Assembly (NCBI GenBank): GCA_032250895.1
Contig: JAVVEZ010000040.1
Coordinates: 1-31,121 of the forward strand
Direction: 5' to 3'
DNA: 31,121 nt
Source of the DNA: JAVVEZ01 sp032250895
Lineage (GTDB): Bacteria > Pseudomonadota > Gammaproteobacteria > Pseudomonadales > Pseudohongiellaceae
In this document: positions 23,417-31,121 of the stretch, piece by piece
How positions within the stretch are numbered: the stretch's first letter is position 1
Layout: each line of letters opens with the position of its first letter
Notes under the pieces: model-generated
Told to the model about the DNA's origin: nothing
The model's database searches: none
The model's input: only the letters and a program-made list of their open reading frames with translations
Program-made: the position numbers and the translations under genes

Positions 23417-24271
23417 CTACAGGATATGGCCGAGTGCTTCCCCCATGCGCACAGCGGACTGGCTTTCCAGCTGCGCAGACCAGGTCACGGCCCCTGGCCC
23501 AAAGAGTACGATAGCGGTGGAACCGAGTTTGAAACGGCCCATTTCCTGACCTTTTTCCAGGTGGATGGGTGGCTGTTGTGCGCGGTAATCAGTGCAGGCC
23601 GGTTGTCGTGTCCCCGGCGCGACCTGACCGGCCCAGACGGTTTCGATACTGGCTACGATCATTGCTCCGACCAGCACCACGGCCATGGGACCGAGGGCTG
23701 TGTCAAACAGGCAGACCACGCGTTCATTGCGGGCAAAGAGATCGGGGATCTTGTCACTGGTGGTCTGGTTGACGGAAAACAGGCGGCCGGGAATAAAGAC
23801 CATTTCCGTCAGGGTGCCGGCACAGGGCATATGGACCCGGTGATAATCCCTGGGTGACAGATATACCGTGGCGAAGCTGCCTGCCAGGAAAGGCCGGGCT
23901 CTGGCTTCCGAACCGCCCAGCAGGGCGGCCAGGGAAAACCGCTTGTTCTTGGCTTGCAGCAACTGACCCGCCCTGATGACGCCAATGGCGCTGAGCAGGC
24001 CATCGGCAGGGCTGACGATGGTCGCCGGGTCGGCGGCTACAGGACGGGCATCGGGCTTGAGTGCGCGGGTAAAAAAGTCATTGAAGCAGTCGAAGCCCTC
24101 GGGATCCGGCTGCAGCGCTTCTGCCATGTTCACCCCATAGTGACGGATGAATGCCCCAATGATGAAATTCTTGAATCCGGGCCGGGTACTGGAGGCAAAG
24201 AAACCAGCCAGACGCGAGAGGAAATGATGGGGTACAAGGTATTGGACGATGATGAATACAGTGGCTCGCAT
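23417..24271 (-). CDS. psd: Phosphatidylserine decarboxylase proenzyme
   Basis: Psd makes phosphatidylethanolamine from phosphatidylserine at the inner membrane, after self-cleavage generates a pyruvoyl group. The start at 24271 (MRATVFIIVQYLVPHHFLSRLAG) is chosen because it aligns with E. coli Psd and places the autocleavage residues at D90 (VSPADG) and H147 (DYHRVHMP), the same numbers as in E. coli. The cleavage site LGST is at 249-252, so Ser251 becomes the pyruvoyl group. The frame is open upstream into rhdA but that part is unlike the family. The product has 284 residues and lacks the long acidic C-terminal tail of the E. coli protein. The gene lies 22 nt after rhdA, in a minus-strand operon with rsgA. 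The Shine-Dalgarno is weak. Confidence 0.95.
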   Translation of the reverse strand: MRATVFIIVQYLVPHHFLSRLAGFFASSTRPGFKNFIIGAFIRHYGVNMAEALQPDPEGFDCFNDFFTRALKPDARPVAADPATIVSPADGLLSAIGVIRAGQLLQAKNKRFSLAALLGGSEARARPFLAGSFATVYLSPRDYHRVHMPCAGTLTEMVFIPGRLFSVNQTTSDKIPDLFARNERVVCLFDTALGPMAVVLVGAMIVASIETVWAGQVAPGTRQPACTDYRAQQPPIHLEKGQEMGRFKLGSTAIVLFGPGAVTWSAQLESQSAVRMGEALGHIL

Positions 24272-24293
24272 CAGAGGTGGTATTTTCCGCTTA

Positions 24294-25109
24294 TTAAATG
24301 TCGATGGGGGTATCGGGAAGATTGCCCCATTCCGCCCAGGAGCCATCGTAGGCTTTGACCCTGCTGAAGCCGAGGGCCCTGGCAATCAGGTAGGTCAGGC
24401 CGGAGCGATGATGCGTTTGGCAGTGGGTAATGATTTCATCACCCTCCTGTATCCCCAAGGCATGCAGTTTTTCCCTCAGGTCTGGCAAGGGCAGCAGTCT
24501 GAGATTCCGGCTGCGGTCCATGGTTTCCAGCCAGTCCAGATTGATGGCACCGGGGATATGGCCCCCGCGTTGGGATGCGAGCCGGATGCCGTGGTACTCC
24601 TCGGGTGAACGGGCATCCCAGATTTTTACCCGGGCATTCTCCAGGCTCTGCAGAATGTAGTTCAGGTCTGCCCTGTAGGTCTCGTCAATGCTGAGCGCCA
24701 CCGTTGTGGGAGTCACTGTCACCGCTTCGGCGTCCACGCGATGATGTTCTCCGTACCAGGCGTGGAGGCCGCCGTTCAGCCAGGAATGATGCTGATGGCC
24801 AATCAGGTCGAGCGTCCAGATGAAACGCCCGGCCCAGCCGCCACCTTCATCATCATAGACCACGATGTGCTGGTCCGGCTGATAGCCTATTCTAGAGAAC
24901 AGCGCGTTCAGCCGGGCTGTATCCGGTAGTTTGCCGGTGGCGGGCGCGAGCCCGCAGACCAGTTCAGCGGGTTGAACATGGATGGCGCCGGGGATATGAA
25001 CCCGGGCATGGGTCTGGGCCTGGCTGAGGTCTATGATTTTGAGCCCGGGGCTGCCCAGCAGGTCGTCCAGGTCTTCGGGTTCAATAATCAGGGCTGGATT
25101 GAATGCCAT
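24294..25109 (-). CDS. rhdA: Rhodanese-type thiosulfate sulfurtransferase
   Basis: A 271-residue tandem rhodanese protein that transfers sulfane sulfur through a persulfide on its active-site cysteine. The N-terminal domain (residues 1-125) is the non-catalytic repeat, with Asp86 (VVYDDEGGG) in place of the catalytic Cys. The C-terminal domain has the loop CQTHHRS with C230, the loop I remember from Azotobacter vinelandii RhdA. WDARSPEEYHG and GHIPGAINLDW are standard rhodanese motifs. ATG 25109 has AAGGA 9 nt upstream. It lies between rsgA and psd; the rhdA-psd linkage is also found in Pseudomonas, where motAB, absent here, is nearby as well. Confidence 0.93.
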   Translation of the reverse strand: MAFNPALIIEPEDLDDLLGSPGLKIIDLSQAQTHARVHIPGAIHVQPAELVCGLAPATGKLPDTARLNALFSRIGYQPDQHIVVYDDEGGGWAGRFIWTLDLIGHQHHSWLNGGLHAWYGEHHRVDAEAVTVTPTTVALSIDETYRADLNYILQSLENARVKIWDARSPEEYHGIRLASQRGGHIPGAINLDWLETMDRSRNLRLLPLPDLREKLHALGIQEGDEIITHCQTHHRSGLTYLIARALGFSRVKAYDGSWAEWGNLPDTPIDI

Positions 25110-25148
25110 ATGTTTGGGTCCTTTGCTGCCTTTGGGGCCGTCCTGACG

Positions 25149-26198
25149 CTAATCGTTTTCCGGGAAGGCAGGGGAAGTATCGCTCTGAATGGATTGCAGA
25201 ATCTGACGGTAACTCGCCATCCGGCCCGGGTCAATGTCGCCATCGGCAACGGCCTGCAACAGGCGGCAGCCAGGCTCCAGCTCGTGACGGCAGTCCCTGA
25301 ATTTGCAGTGTCCGAGGTAGGGGCGGAATTCAATGAAGCCCGCATACACGTCGGCGGGTTCCAGATGCCACAAGCCGAACTCCCGGATACCGGGAGAATC
25401 GATCAGATCGCCGCCATCGGGAAAGTGGAAGAGCCGCGCCGAGCTTGTCGTGTGGCGACCTTTTTCATGGCCCTCGGACAATTCACCTTCCAGGGTGTTG
25501 ACGCCTGGCAGGAGGGCATTGATCAGCGCGGATTTGCCGACTCCGGACTGGCCGACCACGATACTGGTACGGTCATTGAGCAGGGCTTTCAGGTCGGGCA
25601 TGCCGACCAGGGTTTTACTGGAAACCTGAAGCACGGGATAAGCGATTTTCTGATACAGGCCAAGCAGTTTATGCAGTTCGTCCCGGCTATCGTGCGTCAG
25701 CAGGTCGGCTTTGTTGAGCACAATGACGGGTTGCACCGGAATCTGTTCTGCGGCCACCAGGTAACGGTCAATCAGGTTGGGGTAGGCCTGGGGCAGAGGC
25801 GCGATCACAATAATCAGGGTATCGATATTGGCGGCCACCGGACGCAGATCGCCAAAACTGCTGGGGCGGGTCAACAGGGTTCGCCTCGGCAGGTTGGCCA
25901 CGACCACGCCGACGGGATCGCCAGCCTGCCAGATTACCCGGTCACCGGCCACCAGAGGTTCCAGGTTGGTGCGCTGATGACAGCGGAATATGCGGCCCTT
26001 GTTATCGCCTTCGCGCGCTTCAATATCCAGTTGCTGGCCAAAGTGGGCAATGACAATGCCGGCCTGCTCGGGACCAAGTTCTGTATGTCCGATGGCTTCT
26101 TCGCTCCGGGTCTGTCTGCGTCCGGCACGAGCGGCATGTTCATTCTGAATTTTTTGTATCCGGAAAAGCTGTTGGCGGTTGAGTTGTTTTTTCTTCAT
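25149..26198 (-). CDS. rsgA: Ribosome small subunit-dependent GTPase A
   Basis: RsgA is a circularly permuted GTPase that checks late maturation of the 30S subunit. The start at 26198 (MKKKQLNRQQLFRIQKIQ) gives 349 residues, against 350 in E. coli, with the expected basic N-terminus. The OB-fold is followed by G4 NKAD (162-165), G1 GQSGVGKS (216-223), switch I region GRHTTSSARL, and G3 DSPGIREFG (267-275), the permuted order. The zinc site is C298, C303, H305 and C311. It is divergent from orn by 144 nt and 39 nt upstream of rhdA. Its start lacks a strong Shine-Dalgarno; the in-frame extension to 26255 is not conserved. Confidence 0.96.
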   Translation of the reverse strand: MKKKQLNRQQLFRIQKIQNEHAARAGRRQTRSEEAIGHTELGPEQAGIVIAHFGQQLDIEAREGDNKGRIFRCHQRTNLEPLVAGDRVIWQAGDPVGVVVANLPRRTLLTRPSSFGDLRPVAANIDTLIIVIAPLPQAYPNLIDRYLVAAEQIPVQPVIVLNKADLLTHDSRDELHKLLGLYQKIAYPVLQVSSKTLVGMPDLKALLNDRTSIVVGQSGVGKSALINALLPGVNTLEGELSEGHEKGRHTTSSARLFHFPDGGDLIDSPGIREFGLWHLEPADVYAGFIEFRPYLGHCKFRDCRHELEPGCRLLQAVADGDIDPGRMASYRQILQSIQSDTSPAFPEND

Positions 26199-26330
26199 GC
26201 TCGACGGCAACAGGCGGCGTTGCAAGGCGCAGGCCAGGGTTGGCCGGAACAGCATGGATGGGAAGGGGCTCTGGTCATACCGGGTCCGCTTGAATCTGAC
26301 AGAGGCATATTAAGTAATCAGGGCCTCTGC

Positions 26331-26336
26331 TACAAT
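26331..26336 (+). promoter_or_regulatory. -10 element for orn, possibly leaderless
   Basis: TACAAT at 26331-26336 lies 6 nt before the orn ATG at 26343. Transcription would begin at or within one base of the start codon, and no Shine-Dalgarno is present upstream. The -35 position (TATTAA, 26308-26313, 17-nt spacer) is a poor match. Confidence 0.35.
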
Positions 26337-26342
26337 CGCACG

Positions 26343-26909
26343 ATGGATAAAAAACAGCATTTAATCTGGATTGACCTGGAGATGACCGGGCTTAGTCCTG
26401 AATCAGACCGTATCATCGAAATTGCAACCATCGTTACCAATACGGATCTTCAGATCGTCGCCGAGGGACCGGTGCTTGCCATCCATCAATCCCAGGCAAC
26501 CCTGGATAAAATGGATGAGTGGAACCGGCGTCATCATGGCAGTTCCGGTCTCGTTGAGCGGGTTCGTCTGAGTCCCACCAATGAAAGTGATGCCGAACGC
26601 ATTACCCTGCAGTTCCTGGCCCAGTTCAGCGACCGCGGTTTTTCTCCGATGTGTGGTAACAGTATCTGCCAGGATCGTCGTTTTCTGGCGCGCTACATGC
26701 CGGCACTGGAAGCCTTTTTTCACTACCGTAATCTGGATGTCAGTTCGGTCAAGGAACTGGCCAGGCGCTGGCGTCCCGATATCATGGATGGCCTGAAAAA
26801 GGAAGGCAGTCACAAGGCATTGGAGGATATCCGGGATTCCATTGACGAACTGCGTTACTACCGTGAACACTTCTTCATGACCACGAGACCCAAAGCAAGC
26901 AACACGTGA
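26343..26909 (+). CDS. orn: Oligoribonuclease
   Basis: Orn is a 3'-5' exoribonuclease that degrades 2-5 nt RNA fragments, including pGpG, the linear product of c-di-GMP breakdown. The 188-residue DEDD-family product has D11 and E13 (WIDLEMTGL), D111 (CQDRRFLARYMP), H157 and D162 (SHKALEDI). All are one residue off the E. coli positions. ATG 26343 is clear from the family N-terminus although the frame is open for more than 1.3 kb upstream, antisense to rhdA and rsgA. Its stop lies just before the azoR start. Because pGpG feeds back on c-di-GMP phosphodiesterases, it has a biochemical link to c-di-GMP signalling, but the linkage to fimX here is probably just ancestral gene order. Confidence 0.97.
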   Translation: MDKKQHLIWIDLEMTGLSPESDRIIEIATIVTNTDLQIVAEGPVLAIHQSQATLDKMDEWNRRHHGSSGLVERVRLSPTNESDAERITLQFLAQFSDRGFSPMCGNSICQDRRFLARYMPALEAFFHYRNLDVSSVKELARRWRPDIMDGLKKEGSHKALEDIRDSIDELRYYREHFFMTTRPKASNT

Positions 26910-26911
26910 AC

Positions 26912-27493
26912 ATGACTCATATTCTGCGTGTCGATGCCAGCATGAACAGGCAGAACTCCACGAGCCGCATGCTGGCTGACGCGCTGGTGGAAAAATTGGC
27001 GGAGAGCAAGCCCGTTTCCGTCACCCTCAGGGATCTGGTCGAGGGTGTGCCTTTTATCGGCGAAGCCTGGATCGACGCAAATTTTACGGATCCAGCGGAT
27101 CGCAGTCCTGCACAGCGGACGGCGTTGGCCAGCTCTGATGTTCTGGTACAGGAACTCAAGGCTGCTGACATACTGATCATGTCTGTCCCCATCTATAACT
27201 TCGGTCCGCCGGCAGCTTTCAAGGCCTGGATTGACCAGATTGCCCGTGCCCGGGAAACCTTTCGCTATTCGGCCGGGGGGCCGGTGGGTCTGCTTGAAAT
27301 CGCCCAGGCCTATCTGATCGTGACTTCCGGAGGCACCCGAATCGGCAGTGAGATGGATTTTGTTACGGGCTACACGACAATGCTGTTTCGTTTTCTTGGC
27401 ATCAACGATATGCAGGTGATTCCCTGCGCGGGCGTGATGACCGAGGGGGAAGACACCGTGGCGCAAGCGCTGGCGAAAATCCGTCTGCTATGA
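26912..27493 (+). CDS. azoR: FMN-dependent NADH-azoreductase / quinone reductase
   Basis: A 193-residue flavodoxin-fold oxidoreductase of the AzoR family, which reduces quinones and azo compounds with NADH. Motifs: the FMN phosphate-binding loop region ILRVDASMNRQNSTSRML at the N-terminus, the isoalloxazine-binding VPIYNFGPPAAFKAWIDQI segment, and TSGGTRIGSEMDF in the active-site loop. ATG 26912 gives the family-like MTHILRVDAS start; a GTG at 26906 overlapping the orn stop codon would add two residues. Either way it is probably translationally coupled to orn. The physiological substrate is not known; AzoR-type enzymes are often associated with thiol or quinone stress. Confidence 0.87.
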   Translation: MTHILRVDASMNRQNSTSRMLADALVEKLAESKPVSVTLRDLVEGVPFIGEAWIDANFTDPADRSPAQRTALASSDVLVQELKAADILIMSVPIYNFGPPAAFKAWIDQIARARETFRYSAGGPVGLLEIAQAYLIVTSGGTRIGSEMDFVTGYTTMLFRFLGINDMQVIPCAGVMTEGEDTVAQALAKIRLL

Positions 27494-27512
27494 GGGTAAA
27501 AAAATGCCCTGC

Positions 27513-27520
27513 GGGGGGGG
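27513..27520 (+). repeat. G8 homopolymer downstream of azoR
   Basis: Eight consecutive G lie 20 nt after the azoR stop, within TGCCCTGC-G8-CA. The flanking TGCCC/GGGCA can pair weakly, followed by CAAAA, and a second inverted repeat CGGCGC (27547-27552) / GCGCCG (27566-27571) follows. The region may be the end of the orn-azoR transcript. Confidence 0.4.
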
Positions 27521-27614
27521 CACAAAAGGGGGCAAGCGACTTCTGCCGGCGCTAAAAATGCTCACGCGCCGACAACGAACCACCATCAACAGCGTGGGTC
27601 AGTATATTGCCGGC

Positions 27615-27644
27615 TTGGTGTTTGGGTTCCGGGAGTTTTATACT
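27615..27644 (+). promoter_or_regulatory. Promoter of M13 peptidase gene
   Basis: TTGGTG (27615-27620) and TATACT (27639-27644) with an 18-nt spacer lie about 60 nt upstream of the preferred start at 27707. Both hexamers match the sigma-70 consensus well. Confidence 0.45.
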
Positions 27645-27706
27645 GCCATTCCGTCACCACCTGCCCAGTCTTGCCAGCCATGAAGACAAACCAATGGAAC
27701 TGTCGT

Positions 27707-29752
27707 ATGCGTATCGGATCTGTCCTGATTGTGACGTGCCTGTTGTTATCTCTTGGCTGTTCGCCCAGAGAACCAGACCTTGGCGATGAAAACCCGGCTA
27801 TTCCCTCTTCTGGACTTGAAACCAGTCATGTTGATATCACGATAAGGCCGGGAGATGATTTCTACCGTTATGTGAATGGTACCTGGCTGCAGACCACGGA
27901 GATTCCGGCAGACCGTTCCAACTATGGCTCCTTTTCGGCCCTGGCCGATGCCGCGCAGGATCAGCTGCGCAGCATTATCGAAGCGGCGGCTGCCACGAAT
28001 GCCCCTGTGGGTTCTGATACCCAGAAGGTGGGGGACTTCTACAAGAGTTTCATGGATGAACAAGGCATCGCCCACCTCGGCATCGGCCCCCTGGAGGCCT
28101 TGCTGAGCCGTATCGAGGGCGTCAGCGGGAAGCCGGAAATGCTGGTGTTGATGGCCGAACTCAGCAGAATCCGGGTGCCGATGCCGATGAGTTTTTACGT
28201 TGACAATGATGCCCGCCAATCTGATCAATATATTTCCTATATCGCCCAGTCCGGTCTGGGCCTGCCTGATCGCGACTGGTACCTGTCCGAAGCCGATGAC
28301 AGCCATCAGGCGGCTCGTGCAGCCTACCGGGAATACATCGGCAGGGTGATGGCGCTGGCAGACTACCCCAGAACCTTGCAGGCGGCAGATTCCGTCTATG
28401 CGATAGAAAAGCGCATGGCCACCGCCCACTGGGACCGGGTGCAGAATCGCCAACGTGAACTGACCTACAACAAGTTGACACTGACGGAGCTGGCGGCGCT
28501 TTCGCCACAGATGAGCTGGATTGACATGATGAGCGCGCTGGGAATCGGGGAAAGCACCTTCATTGCCATGCAGCCCAGTTACCTCCAGGCCCTGGGAGAA
28601 CTGTGGGGTGATATTCCCCTCGCACAGTGGCGGGATTACACGGCTTTCAAGTTGGTGGATGCCTATGCTCCCTACCTCAGTGAGGCGTTTGTACAGGCCC
28701 ATTTTGCCTTTAACGGGCAGGCTCTGGGCGGGCTTCAGGAAATCCGTCCCCGCTGGAAACGGGGTGTGGACAGCGTGGATGAGGCCTTGGGTGAAGTCCT
28801 GGGCAGGCTGTATGTGGACAACTATTTTCAGGAAGATGCCAAGCGGCGCATGGATGTGTTGGTGGAAAACCTGCGGGAAGCCTTTCGGGTGGGGATCGAT
28901 GAGCTGGACTGGATGACCCCGGCCACCAGGCTTCAGGCCCAGGATAAACTGAGCAAGTTCACCACCAAGATTGGTTACCCCGATGAATGGAAGGATTATT
29001 CCGCGCTGGAGGTGAGCGCCACGGATCTGGTGGGTAACGTCATGCGTTCGTCCGAGCTGGAACATCAGAGGGAAGTCGATAAACTGGGTGGCCCGATCAA
29101 CCGTGCGGAGTGGTTCATGACCCCGTATACGGTGAATGCCTATTACAATCCTTCGATGAACGAGGTCGTTTTTCCCGCCGCCATCCTGCAGCCCCCCTTT
29201 TTCAATGTGAGCGCCGATGATGCGGTCAACTATGGTGCCATTGGTGCGGTAATCGGCCACGAGTTCAGTCATGGCTTTGACGATCAGGGCCGCAAGTCCG
29301 ATGGTGATGGTAACCTGCGGGACTGGTGGACGGAAGCCGACGCCGCCGCCTTCACGCAGCGGGCACAGCAGCTGGTAGCGCAATATGATCAGTTTGAGGT
29401 CTTGCCGGGCAAATTCCTCAATGGTGCCTTTACCCTGGGTGAGAATATTGGTGATTTGTCTGGCCTGGCAGTGGCCTACAAGGCATATCGGCTTTCGCTT
29501 GCGGGCCGGGAAGCGCCTCTGATCGATGGTTTGACCGGCGATCAGCGTTTTTTCATGGGTTGGGCTCAGATCTGGCGCCGCCAGTATCGGGATGAAGACC
29601 TGGCAATGCGCCTCACCAATGACCCCCATGCTCATAGCGAAGCCAGAAGCAATGGCGTATTGAGGAATTTTGATGCCTGGTATGAAGCCTTTGATGTGCA
29701 GCCGGCAGATGCCATGTATCTGCCTCCTGCGGACAGGGTAAAAATCTGGTAA
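27707..29752 (+). CDS. pepO: M13 family (neprilysin-like) metallopeptidase, lipoprotein
   Basis: A zinc endopeptidase of the M13 family, probably anchored in the cell envelope. ATG 27707 is chosen since GGAA lies 7 nt upstream and it gives a compact lipoprotein signal MRIGSVLIVTCLLLSLGC, with a lipobox (LSLGC, Cys18). Starts at 27671 or 27680 would only lengthen the signal. The 681-residue protein has the large N-terminal M13 domain opening with GDDFYRYVNGTWL, then the catalytic part: NAYYNPSMNEVVFPAAILQPP, HEFSH (518-522), and the third zinc ligand E579 in GENIGDLSG. It ends in the M13-typical region with a C-terminal Trp. The substrate in bacteria is unknown. The gene is alone, flanked by 213- and 224-nt spacers. 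Confidence 0.92.
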   Translation: MRIGSVLIVTCLLLSLGCSPREPDLGDENPAIPSSGLETSHVDITIRPGDDFYRYVNGTWLQTTEIPADRSNYGSFSALADAAQDQLRSIIEAAAATNAPVGSDTQKVGDFYKSFMDEQGIAHLGIGPLEALLSRIEGVSGKPEMLVLMAELSRIRVPMPMSFYVDNDARQSDQYISYIAQSGLGLPDRDWYLSEADDSHQAARAAYREYIGRVMALADYPRTLQAADSVYAIEKRMATAHWDRVQNRQRELTYNKLTLTELAALSPQMSWIDMMSALGIGESTFIAMQPSYLQALGELWGDIPLAQWRDYTAFKLVDAYAPYLSEAFVQAHFAFNGQALGGLQEIRPRWKRGVDSVDEALGEVLGRLYVDNYFQEDAKRRMDVLVENLREAFRVGIDELDWMTPATRLQAQDKLSKFTTKIGYPDEWKDYSALEVSATDLVGNVMRSSELEHQREVDKLGGPINRAEWFMTPYTVNAYYNPSMNEVVFPAAILQPPFFNVSADDAVNYGAIGAVIGHEFSHGFDDQGRKSDGDGNLRDWWTEADAAAFTQRAQQLVAQYDQFEVLPGKFLNGAFTLGENIGDLSGLAVAYKAYRLSLAGREAPLIDGLTGDQRFFMGWAQIWRRQYRDEDLAMRLTNDPHAHSEARSNGVLRNFDAWYEAFDVQPADAMYLPPADRVKIW

Positions 29753-29756
29753 GGTG

Positions 29757-29812
29757 CGCCCGGGCCAGGTATCCCGGTATCGGGAATGCCGACGGGGTGG
29801 GCAAAAAAATCA
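29757..29812 (+). terminator. Possible terminator region after pepO
   Basis: Downstream of the pepO stop, TCCCG-GTAT-CGGGA forms a 5-bp tetraloop hairpin. It is followed by a short TGCC...GGCA pairing that ends in seven A residues. Neither has a T-run on the plus strand, so this is a weak call. The rest of the 224-nt spacer to 29976 is AT-rich with no clear gene. Confidence 0.25.
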
Positions 29813-29976
29813 GAAATCCCGTCAAGTATCGAATCTTCGGGTGCCTTCAGCCGGTCTGATGTAAGAAATGGGCGCTCAGATCAGACTAAGCGAAGTAAAG
29901 GCTGATAGAGCGATTTTTCCTGTAATTTTTTCGAGCTTTGCTGTCTCTCTACATTAGCCGGTTTTTGTAACAGTAT

Positions 29977-31119
29977 ATGAAGAAGGTTATGACCTATAAC
30001 ACCAAACTGTCAGGTAATTGCAGAACTTTTGTCTCTCCCGGAATGCCGGCGCTGGATGTGGATGGCAAGGTCTTTTCATTTTTCGAGTTCTGGCCCGCCT
30101 GGCTGATGTATTTGCCCGTGGCTCTGCAATGGCTGGCGCTCAGTCTGCGTCACCGCTCACTGACGCTGCCCCTGGTGGCAAATCCCGCCATTCCGCTGTC
30201 CGGCATGATTGGGGTGCCCAAGAGCCAGTTGCTGGCCCAGGCCAGCGGCGACTGTGCGGAAACGGTGTTGTCCTGGTTCGTGCACCGGGTTGAGCAGGAT
30301 GACGTGGGCCTGCAGGCCGACAGAATTCAGCACCGGATGCGGGAGAAGGATCTGGCGTTTCCCGTGGTATGCAAACCCGATATCGGTTGCCGGGGGGCGG
30401 GTGTCAAGCTGGTTAAAAATGCCGCTGAACTTGCCGCCTATGTCCGCAGTTATCCAGTGGGGAGTGACTTTCTGGTGCAAAAGCTCTCGCGCTGGGAGGC
30501 CGAGGCCGGCATATTCTATGTGCGGGAGCCTGGTGCGCACAGTGGCAGAATCGTTTCCATGGCATTGAAATATATGCCCTATGTCGTGGGGGATGGCACC
30601 CGAACCCTGGCGGAGTTGATTGCTGCCGACGGACGTGCCAGCAAGATTCCGGAATTGTATCTGGACCGGCACAAGGACACCTTGCATGTGGTCATTCCCA
30701 GCGGGGAGCCTTACCGCCTGATTTTCTCGGCCAGCCATTGCAGTGGCGCCATCTTCAGGGATGCCGAGCATTTGATTACGCCGCAACTGACCCAGCGGAT
30801 AGAGACCTTGATGAGAGGGATTCCGGAATTTTACTACGGGCGGCTTGATATCAAGTTTTCTGATACTCAATCGCTGCAAGAGGGATGCAACCTGGAGATC
30901 GTTGAAATCAATGCCGCCAGTTCCGAGTCTCTGCATATATGGGATCGCAAGACCACGCTGCTGACGGCGGTAAAATCCTTGTTATGGCAGTATCGCACCC
31001 TGTTCCGCCTGGGCTTGAGTAACCGTGCCCGGGGGTTTTCGCCTCCCGGGGTCATGCAGGTATTGAGGCGATGGCAGCATGAGCGGGCACTTACCCGACA
31101 CTATCCGGATAATGACTAA
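29977..31119 (+). CDS. ATP-grasp ligase-like protein
   Basis: A 380-residue protein with the D-Ala-D-Ala ligase type of ATP-grasp fold. A short hydrophobic region (FFEFWPAWLMYLPVALQWLAL, 35-55) precedes LVANPAIPLSGMIGVPK. The ATP-binding part has FPVVCKPDIGCRGAGVKLV (128-146), and FLVQKL is the hinge strand. The magnesium ligands are probably D291 (GRLDIK) and E310/N312 (LEIVEINAAS). The acceptor and donor substrates are unknown. ATG 29977 is used; ATG 29989 has AGAAGG upstream, but only 2 nt away. The stop TAA overlaps an ATG (TAATG), so the next gene is probably translationally coupled and functionally linked. Uncharacterised proteins of this type occur widely in gammaproteobacteria. Confidence 0.75.
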   Translation: MKKVMTYNTKLSGNCRTFVSPGMPALDVDGKVFSFFEFWPAWLMYLPVALQWLALSLRHRSLTLPLVANPAIPLSGMIGVPKSQLLAQASGDCAETVLSWFVHRVEQDDVGLQADRIQHRMREKDLAFPVVCKPDIGCRGAGVKLVKNAAELAAYVRSYPVGSDFLVQKLSRWEAEAGIFYVREPGAHSGRIVSMALKYMPYVVGDGTRTLAELIAADGRASKIPELYLDRHKDTLHVVIPSGEPYRLIFSASHCSGAIFRDAEHLITPQLTQRIETLMRGIPEFYYGRLDIKFSDTQSLQEGCNLEIVEINAASSESLHIWDRKTTLLTAVKSLLWQYRTLFRLGLSNRARGFSPPGVMQVLRRWQHERALTRHYPDND

Positions 31120-31121
31120 TG
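31119..31121 (+). CDS. Start codon of the next gene, cut by the window edge
   Basis: The ATP-grasp stop codon TAA (31117-31119) overlaps an ATG at 31119-31121, forming TAATG, a classic stop-start overlap. Only the initiation codon is visible, so nothing can be said of the product. Confidence 0.4.

Noticed and set aside
24272..24385. Upstream extension of psd into rhdA
   Set aside because: It would overlap rhdA and shift the catalytic residues away from the conserved D90/H147 numbering.
24972..26342. Long N-terminal extension in frame with orn
   Set aside because: It runs antisense to rhdA and rsgA; the oligoribonuclease family starts at ATG 26343, and residue numbering of the catalytic sites agrees with that start.
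27746..29635. Open reading frame of about 629 codons on the minus strand opposite pepO
   Set aside because: It lies fully antisense to a well-supported M13 peptidase, has low-complexity composition and no recognisable motif; it reflects codon bias of the plus-strand gene.
29753..29976. Possible tRNA or small RNA in the pepO/ATP-grasp spacer
   Set aside because: No cloverleaf, T-loop or strong terminator was found; only weak hairpins.

Overview
The window is a chromosomal segment of a gammaproteobacterium. It carries a housekeeping block whose gene order (tolC, nudF, yqiB, cpdA, yqiA, parE, parC, then fimX-like, psd, rhdA, rsgA and orn) closely follows what I remember of the Pseudomonas-type locus. 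It is probably not Pseudomonas itself. EF-P has the lysine-type tip (K34) and sits with epmA and epmB, the beta-lysylation enzymes. A large TonB-dependent receptor of the kind common in marine gammaproteobacteria also lies in the segment. No mobile elements, rRNA, tRNA or CRISPR arrays were seen.

Layout. (1) 1-7654, plus strand: the 3' end of a TolC-type exporter, ADP-ribose pyrophosphatase (nudF), a DUF1249 protein (yqiB), cAMP phosphodiesterase (cpdA), esterase (yqiA) and both topoisomerase IV subunits (parE, parC). (2) 7700-9985: a stand-alone TonB-dependent receptor. (3) 10287-20477: a signalling region. A GNAT-fold protein leads into a 7TM-GAF histidine kinase (HK1, plus). HK1 runs convergently into a receiver-only regulator (RR1, minus) that sits behind a small membrane protein. 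From the same divergent promoter region a second kinase (HK2, plus) runs convergently into an LqsR-like regulator (RR2, minus). RR2 is the last gene of a minus-strand series epmB, fimX-like, Smp/pseudo-cyclase, RR2. In both kinase/regulator pairs the 3' ends overlap (by 4 and 20 nt). (4) 20527-23342: epmB, efp and epmA, the EF-P modification module. (5) 23417-26198, minus: rsgA, rhdA, psd. (6) 26343-31119, plus: orn, azoR, an M13-family lipoprotein peptidase and an ATP-grasp protein. The stop codon of the last gene overlaps a start codon at the window edge.

The most interesting part is the signalling region. Two phosphorelay pairs, one with a regulator resembling Legionella LqsR but with no LqsA-type synthase in the window, stand next to a catalytically degenerate FimX-like c-di-GMP protein and a degenerate class III cyclase. 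A GNAT-family enzyme lies upstream of HK1. A plausible reading, which is inference, is a cell-density or surface-contact circuit feeding into FimX-type pilus or motility control. The housekeeping calls rest on motif-level agreement with families I know well. Functional statements about the signalling genes are much less certain.
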